A stretch of 64,000 bases of DNA from Deroplatys truncata (lineage: Eukaryota > Arthropoda > Insecta > Mantodea > Mantidae), in NCBI GenBank assembly GCA_030765065.1, contig CM060989.1:57116001-57180000 (forward strand), read 5' to 3'. Positions 11,377 to 23,704 of this stretch are shown one piece after another. How positions within the stretch are numbered: position 1 is the first letter of the stretch; each line of letters starts with the position of its first letter. A program made the position numbers and the translations under genes. The notes under the pieces are model-generated. The model made no database searches. It saw only the letters and a program-made list of their open reading frames with translations, and was not told the DNA's origin.

Positions 11377-12182
11377 TGTGTCCGCATGAATAAAAATCAT
11401 GCTAGGAATATCAATCTAGATTCTTCAAAAGATCATAATACTATTTCAAGTTTATCTAAACCATCAAAGAAATTATGTTTATTATACAAGTAAACGCTTA
11501 TGTGGTTTGCTCACTAAGTTGAACAATGACATGATTTATAAAATAGTTATTCAAGATGAGGTCCCTCAAGATTTGCATGGAATGGTGAAAGGGCCAACTC
11601 TTGATGCAGCTGTTTGAAGATTCCAAATGCTCTACAAACAGTCAAGATATTTTTGTCTTCATAGTTGCCAGACATTAAACCTAAAACCACCACTTTCTCC
11701 TAAACATATTTGTTACAGAGGTGTTATAAAATTACAGATTTTATGACTACTAGAGACTGCTCTGTATCTGTTTCAAGCCGTTTGTGTTGGCTGCAATTAT
11801 ATGCATAACCTTGTACTTTCACTGTCATATCTCCTGCATATATCCTGGTGTGAGAATACCATGAACTGTGCAAGAATTCATCATGAGGACAAGAGTCTAC
11901 AAAGTGAGCTAGCCTTTCTTTCTCACTAGTGCAACAGGATCTGTCCAGACTTTGCCCATGGATGGCCATTATGAATAAATACCCCGTCATTCAAATGCGT
12001 CTCCCGATTTAGAATAATAATTACTGGCATTCCTGTTTCCAACCACACATCAGTCCTTGTATGGAATATCATCTTTACCTTAAGTTTCTAGTTGGCAGCT
12101 ACTCTTAAAATTTTCTTTTCGTGGCTGTCCTTTTATTTCTGCAGGTTTGTTCCTTAGTATGGAATCTATCTTCTATGCCATA
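11377..12182. other. Gene-free stretch
   Basis: AT-rich intron-like sequence. No conserved frame, TIR pair or repeat seen elsewhere in the window was recognised. Confidence 0.45.
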
Positions 12183-12990
12183 TTTTACTTTCTCTACTAC
12201 GTATAGTAAATAGGGGAAGTATTTTATTCCACCCAAGATTTCACCGGAGATATATGTTTTGAGGCCCCCTGAATCCAAAAAAAAAGCATTTTTGGAAACA
12301 TGTCCATGTGTGTGTCTGTGAACAGCATAACTCAGAAACGAACAGTCGGATAAACACCAAACTTGGTACTTAGGTTCAGTATCTTCCAGAGATGTGACAC
12401 TAAGGTTTTCAAGAAAATCCCCCCACCCCAGATTACCCTTTACATGGAACATTTTTCGAAAATTTTAATTTTCTCAAAAATGGCTTTAACGATTTTGATT
12501 AAAATATCATATATTTAAGATATTTTCATGACAAATGAAATGTATATCTCGAATTTTCTGGAAATGTCTCAAAAAGTATTCTTCATTGTGAACGACTTTT
12601 GCATAACTGGTAAACCATAAGAGATAGACAAAATTTTACTACACAAAATCGCATTAAAATGCACAATTTATGTCATACATTTTTTTTGTTGAGTGAACCA
12701 TTTTCAAGATATTGCTTGTTATTCCCTTAAATTTTCCAAATTCGTTATTCATTTTTTTTTACGTACTGGACATGCAAAGAGAATGGAATGTGCCACATAG
12801 CAACCAGCTCTTAAAAGATTTGACTGTCGCTTAAAGTCTACCATATTCCCCTTGCAGCTACAAGAAAATTAGCAATATGATTACCACCTAAATTAACATG
12901 AAGCATATGGAGAATAAGCGTTTGTAAAAATAGTTTGCACAAGAGTAGAGAAAGTCATGTGAGTGTAACACACCAGATGTGTTTTCTAAA
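12183..12990 (-). repeat. Abundant unclassified repeat, copy (minus)
   Basis: Starts with TTTTACTTTCTCTACTACG and ends with the family's other end (GTGAGTGTAACACACCAGATG). All internal blocks are in the family order. The run of open sequence at 12,105-12,452 on the minus strand is the family's pseudo-frame. Confidence 0.9.
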
Positions 12991-14684
12991 CAATCTAACG
13001 TATGTGCATGTAAAACTCTCATTAAACTAATATCATTAGTGGCTCATGAGTATACATTTTGGGTGTTCACAAAATTTTAGTCTGACAGCCCTGAAAATGT
13101 GAAATAGCATATGCTGCTGTTATGATTATGAACAAATTGATACAATTTCACCGCCCACAACAAACAATAATGCATAACTTGTCTGATAAAAGAAAGGGTT
13201 GTTTTTGTGGATGTTTATTCTGTACATAACTATGCCATGTAAGGGCAAGAAAAAGAAGTAATGTTTCAAATTGAGGAGCATTTTTGCAAAAGTCGATAGG
13301 TGCAGAAATAAAGATATTACAGGAATCACTTTTTTTTTTTACTTTAAACACATAAGCATATATTTTATAACAAAAGGTTTTGGTATGAAGCATTCTTTGT
13401 TCGAGGCAATGAAAGTGGGCAAAACAAAATATGTGCACTTTTTAAATATTGGTCTGTTTTACTCCCAAAAAAACTGAGCTTTCATTCAAAGCTTGATAGA
13501 TGCAATCTTTCTTCATGTGAGTCTCGTTAGAGCACTAATAAAACTGAATAAAATTAATTACCTTAGCTCAAAACTATAATTATCACAAAAGTCTAAATGG
13601 AACACCTCTGCTAGAAGTTGTGTAGAAGTCCTTTGTCCCATCCATTATTTCGAAATACTGCACGAGTTTCTTAATGTCATTCTTTTCTTTCCTTTAGACA
13701 CTATGCTAACTTCTGGAGTCTGGAATCTGCTAGCTTTGCACCTGCATGGTTTCAGATACAAATATTATGTTATCGCAGTACAAGTCGAGTAGAAAACATT
13801 AGCTCACGTTTACATTGAAAGCATTAAATACGACTGTTTAAGCAGCAAAAATATATCAAGGCTGCAACGATTCATATTTCGCTCCCTGCCACCGGAACCC
13901 TCTCTTGGGAATGCAGTAGTTGGAATATTATGACAATGGAAAATGCTCTTCTTAAAACTTTATACTAAGGTGAAAAACACTTTACTTAGACTTGTATATA
14001 TTACAAATAAGGAGTCCAGCATCCATCGAGTTTCACTAAATCAGATTTCATAGATTGATTCAGATGCTAAAAAATATATAGATGCAATATATAATTCATT
14101 TTCAGAAATTTTTGCACCTATAGACTTTTGCAAAAATGCTACTCATTGTAGTTGAGATTACTGATGGCATGGAGAAACTGGAAGAGTTTTCACACTTTTA
14201 CATATTACCTACTTCTGCTACAGTGACGCTAACCTAAAGGCATTGACATAAAATTATAGCAATAGTGGAAGCAAAGCATGGGAAAAACTTCCTGCACCAG
14301 TGCACTTCTTCAAGTGTGCACAAACTGTATGTATTTTGCCCCATAAGATAATTACATCATATCAATTGCACACACGCATAAGCTCCATAAAATGTACACT
14401 AGTCAAGAAGTGTTAGCAATGCTATTGCTATGTTTCCTGAGTTTAGAGGAGTAGCGTGGTAGATTTAAATACTATAGATTTTAAATTACAGCATGTATGT
14501 TGCATATAATAGGATTCAAAGAAAAAATAATCAATAAATCCACAAAGTGTCAAACACTAGGGAGTTCACATACTCTTAAGCAGCAGCCCCAATTTTGGAA
14601 TTGACAGCAATTAAACTGCTGAACTAGTGTTTCCCACCGAGGCTCAAAACTACTCTTTCCACTCTCGTCATTGAATACATTATA
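12991..14684. other. Gene-free stretch
   Basis: Inside the region beyond Lasp exon 2. Mostly AT-rich unique-looking DNA with short frames only. I see no exon with conserved coding character here, and specifically no Lasp nebulin-repeat exon. Confidence 0.45.
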
Positions 14685-15847
14685 CAGTAAAATCTGCCTT
14701 CAACGGACCCCTTGTTAAACAGAAATCTATCTTAAACGGAAATATTTCATGGTTCCACGAATTTTGGGGTGAAAACATGCTAATTCCCTTTGTTAAGCGG
14801 AAACTGTCTTACATGGACAACGGAAATAAAAGTACACCTTTTAACCGAAATTTTCCAGTTCCAAAATGCAGACTTTAGAAAATATTCAGACACCCTGTGA
14901 AAGTTTGCATTGTTTGCTCTAAGTACGTGATGTTTAAGTTGAAACATGACCATTTTGCTGCTACTTGACCGGACTAGGAGGGGGGTACACTAATGACAGT
15001 CGGAATATTAAGAAACATGTCACACTCATCTTTCACTGCATAGTTAAGTTAATAAACACAACTGATTGTCTTTTATTGTTCTCTCTTCCATTACCTGCTC
15101 TAATGACTTGTCAGCTCTTAACAGTACACCTCTAAACTTACATAGGTGATGATTTAGTTCAGCAATAGTCACCATTGCTTCGAAAACAAAGAGTTGTGCT
15201 AGATCTTAACACGTGAGTGAAAGTGATTTATGCTAGTGAACTTGATAAATTGAGTGTAAAGCAGATCATGAAGGTGTTCAACGTAAGCAAAACTCAAGTT
15301 TACGAGATTCTGAAGCGGTGGGAAAACTGTGTTAATGGAAAAATAAAGGGAGAACTTAAAAAAAAACGAAAACCAAGACATTAATGAAATAGTGTGGGAG
15401 TGGTTCGTTAGTGCTAGGGCAAAAAATCACTGCATATCGGGGCCTATGTTACAGGAATATGCTAAAAAGGTAGCTGAGAAACTGGGTAAGACTGAATTCT
15501 AAACATCTAATGGACGGTTGGAGTGTTTCCGAAAAGACATCAGATAATTTTTAACAAACTTTGTGGTGAAACGAATGACATTAATATTGAAACCATCGCT
15601 GATTGGATTGCTAAACTACCTTCAATAATCGAAGGATACGAACCTGAAAACATAGCAAACGACGACAAGACAGGGCTATTCTTCTGCGCATTCCCGAATC
15701 AATCATCGTGTTTAAAAGCCGAGAATAGGTGTATGTTTATGGTTTGATTTTGTTAATAGCCTAGGCCTACCTTCGTTAAACGGAAACCTATCTTTAATAG
15801 AAATGTTCAAGAGCCCCGTTCAATTCCGCTGAAGACAGGTTTTACTG
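14685..15847 (+). mobile_element. Tigger/pogo-like DNA transposon, internally deleted
   Basis: Ends are inverted: CAGTAAAATCTGCCTTCA at 14,685 and the inverse of a closing sequence reading CAGTAAAACCTGTCTTCA at 15,847, with TA duplicated outside (14,683-14,684 and 15,848-15,849). The plus strand encodes a CENP-B/Tigger-type protein in pieces: an HTH stretch LDKLSVKQIMKVFNVSKTQ near 15,240, a second DNA-binding block near 15,390-15,560 and the start of the DDE domain near 15,600-15,730. Usual Tigger elements are about twice this length, so most of the catalytic domain is missing. Confidence 0.85.
15240..15745 (+). pseudogene. Tigger-like transposase fragment (CENP-B family)
   Basis: Readable blocks are WFVSARAKNHCISGPMLQEY (CENP-B-type second HTH), RHQIIFNKLCGETNDIN, and GYEPENIANDDKTGLFF, where the DDKTG block corresponds to the first catalytic Asp of the DDE triad (usually DETG). 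Stops and frameshifts occur after about 15,370 and 15,500, and the protein ends soon after the first Asp. Confidence 0.8.
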
Positions 15848-15849
15848 TA

Positions 15850-16469
15850 TTAGGTTATCAGTTAGCAGCCGGAGAATCTCTTTGCTTCTGCTTTTTTTTA
15901 ATTTTATCTGACATAAAGAAAAAAACTTAATTTTTTGAAAATGACAGGTTATGAGCAGATAATTTGATTTAACATCTCTCAAGGTTCCCTTTTATGATGC
16001 GAAATGTATAGTCTTGTGGGTACTTAAATGCTAGTCCCATATTCTTAATCATTAAATGGCAATGTTTAGCAGAGTCTAAGCAACACAAAACTGGCATCTG
16101 AAAAATTCATTAGTTAATTCAGGCAGGGCATTTATCAGTTCACAAAAGTATTTTCTGGCAATTACTGTGGCTTTTGATAACTCAATTAATATAAAAGCTG
16201 TAATAACCATGTTGAGTGCAGGAGACAAGAGTCATACTATGAGACAAATGTTAATGTCCTTTCTTCCCAGAACAGAAGTTGAGTCATACATTATTATAAA
16301 ATAGCACACGCAGCGGGCATTTAAATGAGGTGAGGTCATTAGGGTTTGTCCTAACACACCTTGAATAACCATACATCCGATTTCTATTGGCATAGTTTAC
16401 CTTTCCATTTAATCCTTGTTATCTTTTACAGATTCATATTACATCCTAAAGCTTAAGAGAAAGAGCAAA
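15850..16469. other. Gene-free stretch
   Basis: AT-rich DNA between the Tigger-like element and the next dispersed repeat. No coding or repeat signal recognised. Confidence 0.45.
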
Positions 16470-17345
16470 ATGTTTTAAGATCCTTTGAACATGAAACTTA
16501 CTGTCATTATCTTAGGCTTTACTAATCCTAACCTCATAATTATCTTAAGCCATAAGAGCACTTCTAACACTGAAATATTTATGTATAATCTTGCAATTTC
16601 TTGAAATTGAAACCTGTAAAACTTTCCCTCGTCCAACAAAGCATAATAATTTTGCGAAAACATGAATGTGTAAAATATCCAGCACAGTAAACATACAAAA
16701 ATTACATGTAAAATAAATGGGAATTCCATTTTATACAAATCCTTGAAGACCTGATAGTACTGCTTCTTTCTATCACATATGCTGAGATTCTTTTTAGTAC
16801 CACAATAAACACAAATTAAAGCAAACACCATTTCCTAGGCTATAAACAAATTTCTAGTCCAAATTTTATGCTCCATAACATGAACAAAAACTGTCAGGAA
16901 AAATGGGAGACATGTCCCACAGCCATAAAATCTGAACATGACAAACAGTTTACATGAGGGAGTTAACTTCACAATTCACATTGCCCATTACTGAATGTTC
17001 ATGCCCATTTACTGCTGGTCACTAGAGGTCGTTTGTGATGCCATCAAATTTTTAATTGCAGCCAATGAAGGTGGACCATGATCGTGATGGACAGACACAC
17101 AGATAAGATCTGGCCCATCATAGTACTGTATACCAATTAGTGCATGCATTCAGTCTGTAATCTTTACAACTTAATGCAAAAGAATTTTATTCTTTGCCCT
17201 GACTGTGGTGAAAATTTAACACTTTGAATCCCCGTACAAAGCCGTAAAAATGCCTTCTTTACTGTAAAGTTGTAAAAAGGCCTCTGTTTCAGTACATTTT
17301 ATGGGCAAACCCTAAAAGTTGGCAAGTATGTATCTACAAAACAGG
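16470..17345. repeat. Dispersed repeat R2, uninterrupted copy
   Basis: Aligns with 32,375-32,911 and then, after a 3.3-kb insertion in that copy, with 36,256-36,420. Shared landmarks include 'ttacatgtaaaataaatggga' near 16,703 and 'acattttatgggcaaa' near 17,300. This copy gives the empty target site (ACTGTATACCAATTAG, about 17,124-17,139) for the pogo-like insertion in the other copy. Element class unknown; no coding capacity seen. Confidence 0.7.
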
Positions 17346-17482
17346 AGAGTTCCCTTAGATGTTGGGTATTCATGAAATATGTTCAGTTGGAGCTTACGTT
17401 TCTAGTTTGATACAGATTACATATTTATAAGCAAAACTTCAGATATATCTGCAAATTCTTATATGCATCAATTAGTACTTAC

Positions 17483-17577
17483 GCTTCACAGTAAGGTTGT
17501 TTATTGAAGCCTTTGTAGTTCCGCATATTTAGGGTCATGTTGCAAGCCTGACATTTGAAGCATTGCTTGTGCCAAAT
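17483..17577 (-). CDS. Lasp: Lasp exon 2 (second half of the LIM domain)
   Basis: A 95-bp exon on the minus strand between a good acceptor (pyrimidine-rich tract ending TTCTAG) and a consensus donor (GTAAGTAC). It encodes [20 protein letters not shown] followed by [12 protein letters not shown], with the His, three Cys and hydrophobic spacing of LIM zinc ligands. LIM and SH3 domain proteins (LASP1/Lasp) have this sequence at exactly this place, and exon 1 upstream ends in frame at the conserved CLDK boundary. Lasp is an actin-binding scaffold with an N-terminal LIM domain, nebulin-like repeats and a C-terminal SH3 domain. The exon ends two bases into a codon, so a downstream exon is required; I did not find it within the window. 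Confidence 0.92.
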
Positions 17578-18009
17578 CTAGAACACAAAATATTTTACTT
17601 CTTACACTTCAAGATCAACTCAACTAGCTAATTATTACAGTTGTATACTTTTCAGCCACTGCACCTGCTTTATGTATACGTAAATCTTTTGTACATGAGC
17701 AGACTAGCAATTGAAAGGTCGGAATAAAATACAAATGCTAAAATAAACATAAAACAAATAAAAAATGGAAAAATGTTATGTTTCAGTTCAATAGCATAAA
17801 TTACCTAAGTATAGTTATACATAAATAAGTGGAAGTAGCATCAGAAGGACACTCAGGTAAAGAAACATCTGGAGTTCCAAGTTGCATTTACTAGTGTGGC
17901 TGAGGCCTGTAAATATAGTACTGTTTTCATTGTGCAACTGTACTTTCCCCTAACACCTTGCCTCTCACTCACCTAACCTTTGGCATTGTCAACAAAAACA
18001 GTGGTGCCC

Positions 18010-18600
18010 TTCTACAAGTGCACTCGTATCACAGCTGACTGAGGTAGTAAAAAGTGTAGATGAAGTCCAATTACTAGGGATTACTCTAGACAGTGAGCTT
18101 TCCTACAACTCACAAATTACAAGCTAGCCAAAGTTAGTAAAAATCTCTATGTTCTCAGATGTTTGAGAAACTCTGTCCCTACCTCTACAGTTAGAATTAT
18201 CTATTTTGGGCTTATTCACTCTCTTTCATATGGGATTGAATTATGGGAGAATACATCAAAACAAAATCTTCAGGTCTTCATATTGCAGAAAAAAGGGGCC
18301 TAAAGTACAATGAATCCTGCAAAAGCACATTCAGAGCACAAATTTCCAATGGAAACTATGTCAGATAACCATACCCATAATACAAGGGAAATCTATCACT
18401 AAACCTCCCTAGAATCAGATTACATCTATCAGAAAAGGTGTCTAGTTATATAGGTACAACGCTTTACAACACACTGCCTCAACACATAAAAGCTTGTGTA
18501 AATTATAATAAATTTAACAACAGTCTTAAAAACTATTTAATAAATGAAGCATTTTATAGTGTGGATGAACATTTAAATCCTACATTCCTAATCTAACCTC
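18010..18600 (+). pseudogene. LINE reverse-transcriptase C-terminal relic
   Basis: Plus-strand blocks read VQLLGITLDSELSYNSQI, VLRCLRNSVPTSTVR and IYFGLIHSLSYGIELW, the thumb region that follows the YxDD palm in jockey-type LINEs. Later NTLPQHIKA and LKNYLINEAFYSV mark the end of such ORFs. Several frameshifts are present; the 3' flank is strongly AT-rich. Confidence 0.75.
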
Positions 18601-19559
18601 CACATACCTACATGGTAACATCAAACCTGTAAATACTACATTTTGTATTGTAATATCAATTTGTACACGACTTGTAATTTATTATATATAATTTGTATAT
18701 ATTTATATGTTTTGCATAATTAAAATGGTTTACACTACATTTTAGTTTTAATATGTGACACTGTATATCCAGTATTTTAAGTGTATATATTGTATCTATA
18801 CGCTATAAAATTTATTACCTGTATTTGTTGTATATTGATGTAATGCTCGACACGGTATAATATATTGTACCTAAATTAACTTGTACATTAGTAATGTATA
18901 AATGACATGATTCAACTGTGTATCACACTGTATTGACCAACACTAAATTCAAATTGTAGTTTGTAGATTCCCCTACTGTATCTCCCACTAACAAGGCTAC
19001 TGCACCACCTACAAAAGTAGTCATGTAACTGACCCACTTTTATGTGGGATAATCCTGGTGAATATGAGGTAAAAAAGTGGATTAAGCACATTTCCTTGAG
19101 GCACTCCTGCTGATTTACACCCTATATCTAATTCACCTACATGCATCAAAATGGCTGTACTTCAACTAAAACTCTCTTCTTGGAAATGCAAGAATAATAA
19201 ACACTATGTGCACTTTCTATTTGGCTGTGGAGTGCCGCACATTGCCTCCTTGTGGTGGGTCCCCTGCATAATTTAAATATCTACACCATGTTCACTTCTA
19301 ACGCGCTGGCTACAAATAGCTCCAAACTTTACGCAAACCAGCTCCTTCAGAGTAGCAACACTAGCCTCCATATAATTTTTTGGAATGTTGGAGGCTTCAA
19401 CGATGCAAAATGTTTACTACTTAAATGAAGCATCATTCATTTATAAGCAGATTTATACTTTATTACTGAAACAGGTTGTTACATAAAACACTAAATTCAT
19501 TCAACTAATGGCTATGGCAATAATAAGATCAATGCAAATTTCTTCTGGCATCATTACTG

Positions 19560-20935
19560 GTACAAAACAATATTTCATGAAATGAAAGATGATAAACTCG
19601 AGGGAGTTCTAGTTGCGCATTATCAGCTTGTACAATCCACCAGGAAATATACCATCCTATGAAGTCGGAAGAACTTTTCAGGCTAACAATATACTTATAA
19701 GGAACTTTTTAACAGCCCATTCCCAAGATGAGGGTGTCCCAGAACTACTCCAACAGAAAATGCCTTGAAGAAATAATCTATAACCACTTACAAGTTATAT
19801 ACATGCTCTACCAAACTTTCCCTCTTTCACTGACCTAGTATCAAGAACCAGACCTTGCAATAACCCATCCCCATCATCTCACAAGACTATTAAAGTCAAT
19901 TTACTCAAGGTTACTGGAGAATGTAGTCACAGAGCATTACTTCAGTTATATCCAAAGCAACATACAAACTCTCCATGGTAGAATCCTAAGAAAGAGATTG
20001 GACCAAATACAGAAAACTCATGACACACTTCAAATATCTATAGTCATTGAATCACCATCAATGCTGGATTGTCCATACCTCAAGGCCAAGTAAAATAATT
20101 TAAACTCTTTTGAAATTCCACCCTTAACTACCTGAAGAAGTGAGACCAATTCCATCATTAAGGAGAAAGAAGCAAAAAGCTCAGTCAACTTTATCTCATT
20201 CCCAGAAAAAGAATGGCTCTAAATATTTACAGATGGATCCCTCATCAATAAAAAAAAATACTGGTGCAGAAGTATACCGTAAACACTTTGCACAGTATCT
20301 AACCTTAGATGAAATGTCAAACCACTATGATGGAGAATTAACAGCTATAAAAGCAGCATTACAGAACATTCTATATAGACCATACATAAAACAAAAAATA
20401 GTAATCTTATCAGACTCAAAATCAGCCATTGACGGGATAGTAAATTACAATAATAAAACAGCAAGAAATATTCAAAAATAAGAAGCCTAATTAAAGCAGT
20501 TGAAGCTAGAAATCATGTCACTCTACAATGGAAGGAAAACTGCAGTGGCCTTATTTAGGATGGCAACTGGCCACGATTGCTTCGCAGAACACCTCTACAA
20601 GATACAATGCCTACCTACACCCAAGTGCACTCTCTGTGAAGATGTCATCCTGAACAAACAGCATCTCGCCAAATGCAAGGCCTTAAAAGTGATAACTTAC
20701 AGACTTTATATTGGGAAGCCAGAGGGAAAATGCAGTTCAATTAATCCCTAGTGCCATTGGTGAACAACAACCACAACCTTATCTCATTCAAATGAATAAA
20801 GAAGCCTTAAAAAAATTGATAAGATTAGAATTCAGAAATGATGGTACCAAAGCCCATCAATATATCTCCCATCTAAATAATGCTAGTATGTATCTAGAAA
20901 ACAACAGGAATGTGTCATTTCAGTGACACAAAATA
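19560..20935 (+). pseudogene. LINE relic with endonuclease piece and RNase H domain (LOA/Lian-like)
   Basis: Near 19,620-19,700 the plus strand contains SLYNPPGNIPSYEV-like sequence typical of the APE endonuclease. At 20,220-20,480 is an RNase H domain with NHYDGELTAIKAAL and VILSDSKSAIDGI, holding the catalytic Glu and Asp; the first Asp block is degraded. At 20,540-20,690 the closing VALFRMATGHDCFAEHL and C-x2-C-x(n)-H-x4-C motif follows. The RT palm is missing between these, so the copy is internally deleted. RNase H-bearing LINEs with this ending belong to the jockey/LOA/I group; the exact clade is my inference. Confidence 0.75.
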
Positions 20936-21059
20936 CCTATCCAATGTATTATGTAAATATTATGCCAAAATCAACCAATTAAAAGGAGATAGAACAGTAG
21001 CCAAGACCCTGTGAAAACAACCAAACATACTATGCCTTGATGGACAAGCGTGTGACCAC

Positions 21060-22175
21060 TTCCATCAAACTTCATTCTCATAGAGATGGATGTAACCATT
21101 TCTCAAATGAACAAGAAAGCTGCTGGAATTGACATATTTCTAGAATTCTTCATTAACTTATTTGTGTTGTTTACTGTTATCAATCTTACGTGGTAAAAAC
21201 ACATGCACCAATAATTGAGAAAGCAGAAATTGTCCTGTTTTAAAAAAGGAGAACCAACTGACCTAGAAAACAGCTATAGACCGATTTTCATTACCAACTC
21301 TAAAGTGGCAGCTCAGAATGATAAACTTATTCATCCAGGCTATGAAGTCCAGAGGAATCACTAATAATGCCCAACAGAGATTTCATAAACATAGAAGCAC
21401 TATGGATCACATCATGCATCTCTAAACATGTCAGATGGATTCCATATAGAAAGATGTCAACCTTAGTAGTCCTCATTGAATTCAAAGCCACACGTATTGT
21501 ACAGAGACCTATGCTTGCTCACAAACTAGTAAAATCTCTGTAACCACTTCAAATGGATCAAATCATTCCTGTAACAATCGCAAAATCATGTAAAATACTC
21601 CAATGTACCTGTAAATTATGCATCCAAAAGAAATGCCTAGCACAAGGCTCAGTAATAAACAATGTTCTTTTAACCTGATGGTAGTTGTTGATGCTATGCA
21701 GGATAAACTAGGCATTCATGCCCTTCTTTATGCCAATGACCTGCTTATACATGCAGCCAGCAAAGACATCACAGCTCTAGAAAAGTACTTGAATGAAGCC
21801 TTCTTAAAGCTTAAACTTTGGACTTAACATAAAGTAATGGCAGTGAATGCCACAAAAAAACTACATATCAGCTCTTCACACGCTTTGAAGGTCGCTCTTT
21901 CTTATAAAGACTCAATTCTGGAACAAGCAACATCTGTAAATATTTAAGAGTGTCATTAGACTGATAACCAGGCAGGAATTTCTAAGCATTAAAGCCAGGG
22001 CAAAAGGAAATAAGTTGAACTGTTACTTGACCTTTGGCAGGGACATTGCAGGTACAAACCAGCTCCATCCCTTGTACAGTCTGTTGGCATTTGCACACAG
22101 CACTCACCATATCTTTTTACCCACGCCAGTGACCCTTGGCTGCTGTTGCAATGTTCCTTGTATTGTTACATGGTT
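21060..22175 (+). pseudogene. LINE reverse-transcriptase palm relic
   Basis: Blocks in order: MNKKAAGIDI near 21,108, AQQRFHKHRSTMDHI near 21,370, then HALLYANDLLIHAASKDITA near 21,715-21,780, where YAND stands in the place of the catalytic YADD. The frame is broken repeatedly. It probably belongs to the same LINE group as the RNase H relic upstream but is a different copy, because the domain order is reversed (RNase H first, RT second). Confidence 0.7.
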
Positions 22176-22603
22176 TGAGTGGATAACTTGAAGTCAACAG
22201 CTTAAGAATTCCTAAGCCTGCTAATGACTTACATGGAAATCAACATCATGAAGTGCACTGAGAAACCATTAAGAATATGCCATTTAATAGACCAACAGCT
22301 ACAACATAGGGAACTAACAAGTTGTCCTTAAAGCTACCTATAATAAGAACATACATCAGAACAGTTCTTGAATAAGGGAGTGAAATCGTCACAACCAGCA
22401 ATAATGTTACTATTAACTTGACCTATCACAAAATACAGCTTTAAGGTGAATCACTGGGGCTACAAAATCCAACTGCATTACAGTAATGGAAGCACAGACC
22501 CAAATCAAACCCCTTGAGATGCACAGAGAAAAATCACTACGGTTTTAATAACCCACTTTACACATGTCAAACACCAATGGGAAGGATACCATCAAGTCAC
22601 CAA

Positions 22604-23528
22604 TGACGCAGTAATTTGTATCACAAAAATGTAAATGTCAGAGTGATTGTAGTGTGAATATGCATTGTTGTGTGACATTGATTTGAGATGTTTGTTGATT
22701 GTAATTATTGTCGAGAAGTGGGTTTATACGGCCTTACTGAAACTGACAATAATAGCGTGCAATAATGTAGCGAGGGGATGAGCTGTTTATCATTAGAGAC
22801 GAGCAAATGATGTCAGAGTGGCGCGTTTTTCTTAGAATTTGCTGGAACATTTTTTCCCAGAGCATATGTTTTCGTAATTTTCATTGGATATAAATATTGA
22901 CGCTAATGTTGGCACGTTTTATTAACCAATAGCAGCTCGGTTATAATCTTTAGGCATATTGGGGCGAGGAAGTATAAATTCAGTGTCAGGGTCAAGTTTC
23001 ACGCAGTCTAACAGAAGCATTCGCGTATAAGACATCGATGAGTTCAACAGAGGCAGTCATGGTGAATACATCGCACAGTTTATCGATTTGCAGGTTACGC
23101 GTGGCAAAGTTATGAAAAATCTCTCGTGCCGTAAGGTTAATTACACAAAAAGTTGAAGTACGTGAATTAATAATGGGCAGTAAAGAAGTTATTATAACAG
23201 TTTCAGTTTGGCGAGTGTCAAGATTAATAGGTGAAAGTGAATAATGTGTTACGACAATAAAAGTGTAAAACAAATTCTTTTATCAGTGTTATCTTTGGAT
23301 AAAAACTCCTTTCCGTTTACACACCTGTATAAGATAAGTGCTTGACCGAGAAATCATAGCTAGCCGGAGGACAGTGAACCCAAAATTAAATACAATAACA
23401 GGCACTCAGTAAAAGATAACACGAAGTGACCGCGACAAACTGTCTTTCATACGTGCGGCAGATAAATAGTAGTATCTTTCAATTACAAACATTAATAACG
23501 CCGCATATTTGGCTCCCAAACGTGGGGC
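22604..23528 (+). mobile_element. LTR with degenerate tRNA-Lys primer-binding site, second copy
   Basis: Homologous end to end with 2,284-3,306. It starts TGACGCAG, has TATAAAT at 22,973-22,979, an AATAAA-type signal near 23,253, and ends near 23,505. The following TGGCTCCCAAACGTGGGGC (23,510-23,528) differs little from the expected complement of the insect tRNA-Lys 3' end. No internal retroviral-type coding region follows. Confidence 0.75.
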
Positions 23529-23704
23529 TAACAAATAAACCATAACATAAACCACTTCACCAATTACCTCTTATCAAAACCTCTATACAAAATATGGTAT
23601 CATACCTAGAGTACCAGCGCAACTAAGGACATAACAGAAATTTTCCCAGCATCTACAAACTGAATACAAACTAAAAAATCGGAAGACATAGTGAAAATAT
23701 TAAA

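Noticed and set aside
15240-15745. Host CENP-B-like gene
   Set aside because: It is enclosed by terminal inverted repeats with TA duplications, so it is a transposon relic.
16475-16831. 118-codon minus-strand frame with hydrophobic stretches
   Set aside because: Lies in dispersed repeat R2; the other copy at 32.4 kb does not keep the frame.
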